From contig DHGC01000080.1 of the NCBI GenBank assembly GCA_002402585.1, positions 21,428-43,528 on the forward strand: a stretch of 22,101 nucleotides of DNA, read 5' to 3'. The position numbers and the translations under genes are program-made. This document shows, piece after piece, positions 21,262 to 22,101 of this stretch. This DNA comes from Erysipelotrichaceae bacterium UBA4808 (GTDB taxonomy: Bacteria > Bacillota_I > Bacilli_A > Erysipelotrichales > Erysipelotrichaceae). Position 1 is the first letter of the stretch. Each line of letters starts with the position of its first letter. Under the pieces are notes generated by a model. It was not told the origin of the DNA. It did no database searches and saw only the letters and a list, made by a program, of their open reading frames with translations.

Positions 21262-22101
21262 ATGCAAAAAGACTATATTGAAATAAAAGGGGCGCGTGAA
21301 AACAACCTCAAAAACATTAATTTAAAGATACCTCGCAACCAATTGGTCATCATGACCGGGCTTTCGGGATCCGGTAAGACTTCACTGGCATTTGATACGA
21401 TTTATGCGGAAGGACAACGACGTTATGTCGAATCGTTAAGTGCGTATGCACGTCAATTTTTAGGCAATTCAGAGAAACCGGATGTCGATCTGATTGAAGG
21501 TTTATCTCCGAGTATTGCGATTGATCAAAAAACCACCTCTAACAATCCCCGTTCAACTGTTGGGACGGTTACAGAGATTTATGACTATCTTCGTTTGATG
21601 TATGCTCGTGTGGGGACACCCTATTGTCCAAATCACGATGAACCGATCGTGGCCCAAACCATCAAGCAGATGTTGGATCGTGTCATGCAAGAAGAAGATG
21701 GCACACGTCTTCAAATCTTGGCACCCATTTTAAGACAAGCCAAAGGCACCCATAAAGATCTCTTCGAGAAACTTCAAAAAGAAGGCTTTTTACGTGTCCG
21801 AGTGAATGGCGAACTTAAGATGTTGGAAGATGAAATTGTTTTAGAGAAAAACAAGAAACATGACATTGACTTGATCGTCGATCGCATCGTCAAACATGAC
21901 GATAGTTCCACGCGTATTCAAGACTCGCTTGAAATCGCCTTGAAACAAGCCAATGGCTTAGCTTTGGTTCTAACTAAAGATGAAGAGATCCTTTTCTCAA
22001 GTAAATACGCTTGTCCGAAGTGTGGTTTCACCGTTGCGGAACTTCAGCCGCGTCTCTTTAGCTTCAACTCACCTCTGGGTGCTTGTGAGACTTGTAAGGG
22101 T
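21262..22101 (+). CDS. uvrA: excinuclease ABC subunit A, N-terminal part (cut by window edge)
   Basis: 280 codons to the right edge. The start MQKDYIEIKGARENNLKNIN is the standard UvrA beginning. Walker A G-L-S-G-S-G-K-T is at 33-40, followed by the strongly conserved A-F-D-T-I-Y-A-E-G-Q-R-R-Y-V-E-S-L-S-A-Y-A-R-Q-F-L. The UvrB-binding region and the first zinc-finger cysteines (Y-A-C-P-K-C near the end, and C-E-T-C-K-G at the edge) are present. UvrA recognises DNA damage as a dimer and loads UvrB, whose gene is upstream at 14492. The ATG is supported by the family start, although no ribosome-binding site is seen and the -10 box lies only six bases away. Confidence 0.97.
   Translation, partial: MQKDYIEIKGARENNLKNINLKIPRNQLVIMTGLSGSGKTSLAFDTIYAEGQRRYVESLSAYARQFLGNSEKPDVDLIEGLSPSIAIDQKTTSNNPRSTVGTVTEIYDYLRLMYARVGTPYCPNHDEPIVAQTIKQMLDRVMQEEDGTRLQILAPILRQAKGTHKDLFEKLQKEGFLRVRVNGELKMLEDEIVLEKNKKHDIDLIVDRIVKHDDSSTRIQDSLEIALKQANGLALVLTKDEEILFSSKYACPKCGFTVAELQPRLFSFNSPLGACETCKG

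Noticed and set aside
1..22101. CRISPR arrays, tRNA or rRNA genes, insertion sequences
   Set aside because: I saw no regularly spaced repeats, no tRNA or rRNA signature and no transposase in either strand.

Overview
The window looks like chromosomal DNA of a low-to-moderate GC Bacillota. Its core genes are in the ftsE-ftsX-M23 peptidase-ctpA-uvrB order typical of Bacilli and relatives, with strong Shine-Dalgarno sites, a lipoprotein-type sugar-binding protein, a perfect catabolite (cre) box and YitT/VanZ/GtrA membrane proteins. TGA, TAG and TAA all end genes, so the standard bacterial code applies. An Erysipelotrichia-like host is possible but cannot be fixed from sequence alone.

Layout. (1) 1-185: start of a leftward PadR-type regulator gene, cut by the window edge. 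(2) 340-7660: LacI-type regulator, then a tight five-gene operon: two MalF/MalG-type permeases, beta-phosphoglucomutase, GH65 disaccharide phosphorylase and binding lipoprotein. It should import an alpha-glucoside, split it with phosphate to beta-glucose-1-phosphate and make glucose-6-phosphate. A cre box lies in the putative promoter, a hairpin follows, and a perfect 20-bp palindrome sits beside the first ribosome-binding site. (3) 7681-9005, leftward: a broken flavodoxin-ferredoxin (EFR1-like) gene and an intact vanZ. (4) 9040-9900: yitT. (5) 9963-17927: ftsE, ftsX, a PcsB/CwlO-like M23 hydrolase, a CtpA-type protease with a peptidoglycan-binding domain, uvrB, and a GH1 6-phospho-beta-glycosidase attached behind uvrB. 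(6) 18055-20676: an AT-rich accessory segment with an XRE regulator having a long helical (TPR-like) C-terminus, an unannotated 33-residue secreted-peptide gene, a secreted glycine-rich protein whose signal peptide is interrupted by a stop codon, and a small membrane-anchored protein. (7) 20753-22101: divergent gtrA and the first 280 codons of uvrA.

Most interesting points. The accessory segment between uvrB and uvrA has the layout of a peptide-pheromone (RRNPP-type) signalling cassette, and the peptide gene's ribosome-binding region is perfectly complementary over 12 bases to a site just after the secreted-protein gene. Separately, three genes (yitT, gtrA, uvrA) have -10 boxes exactly six bases before their start codons, which predicts leaderless transcripts. 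Two of these starts (yitT, gtrA) are GTG codons.
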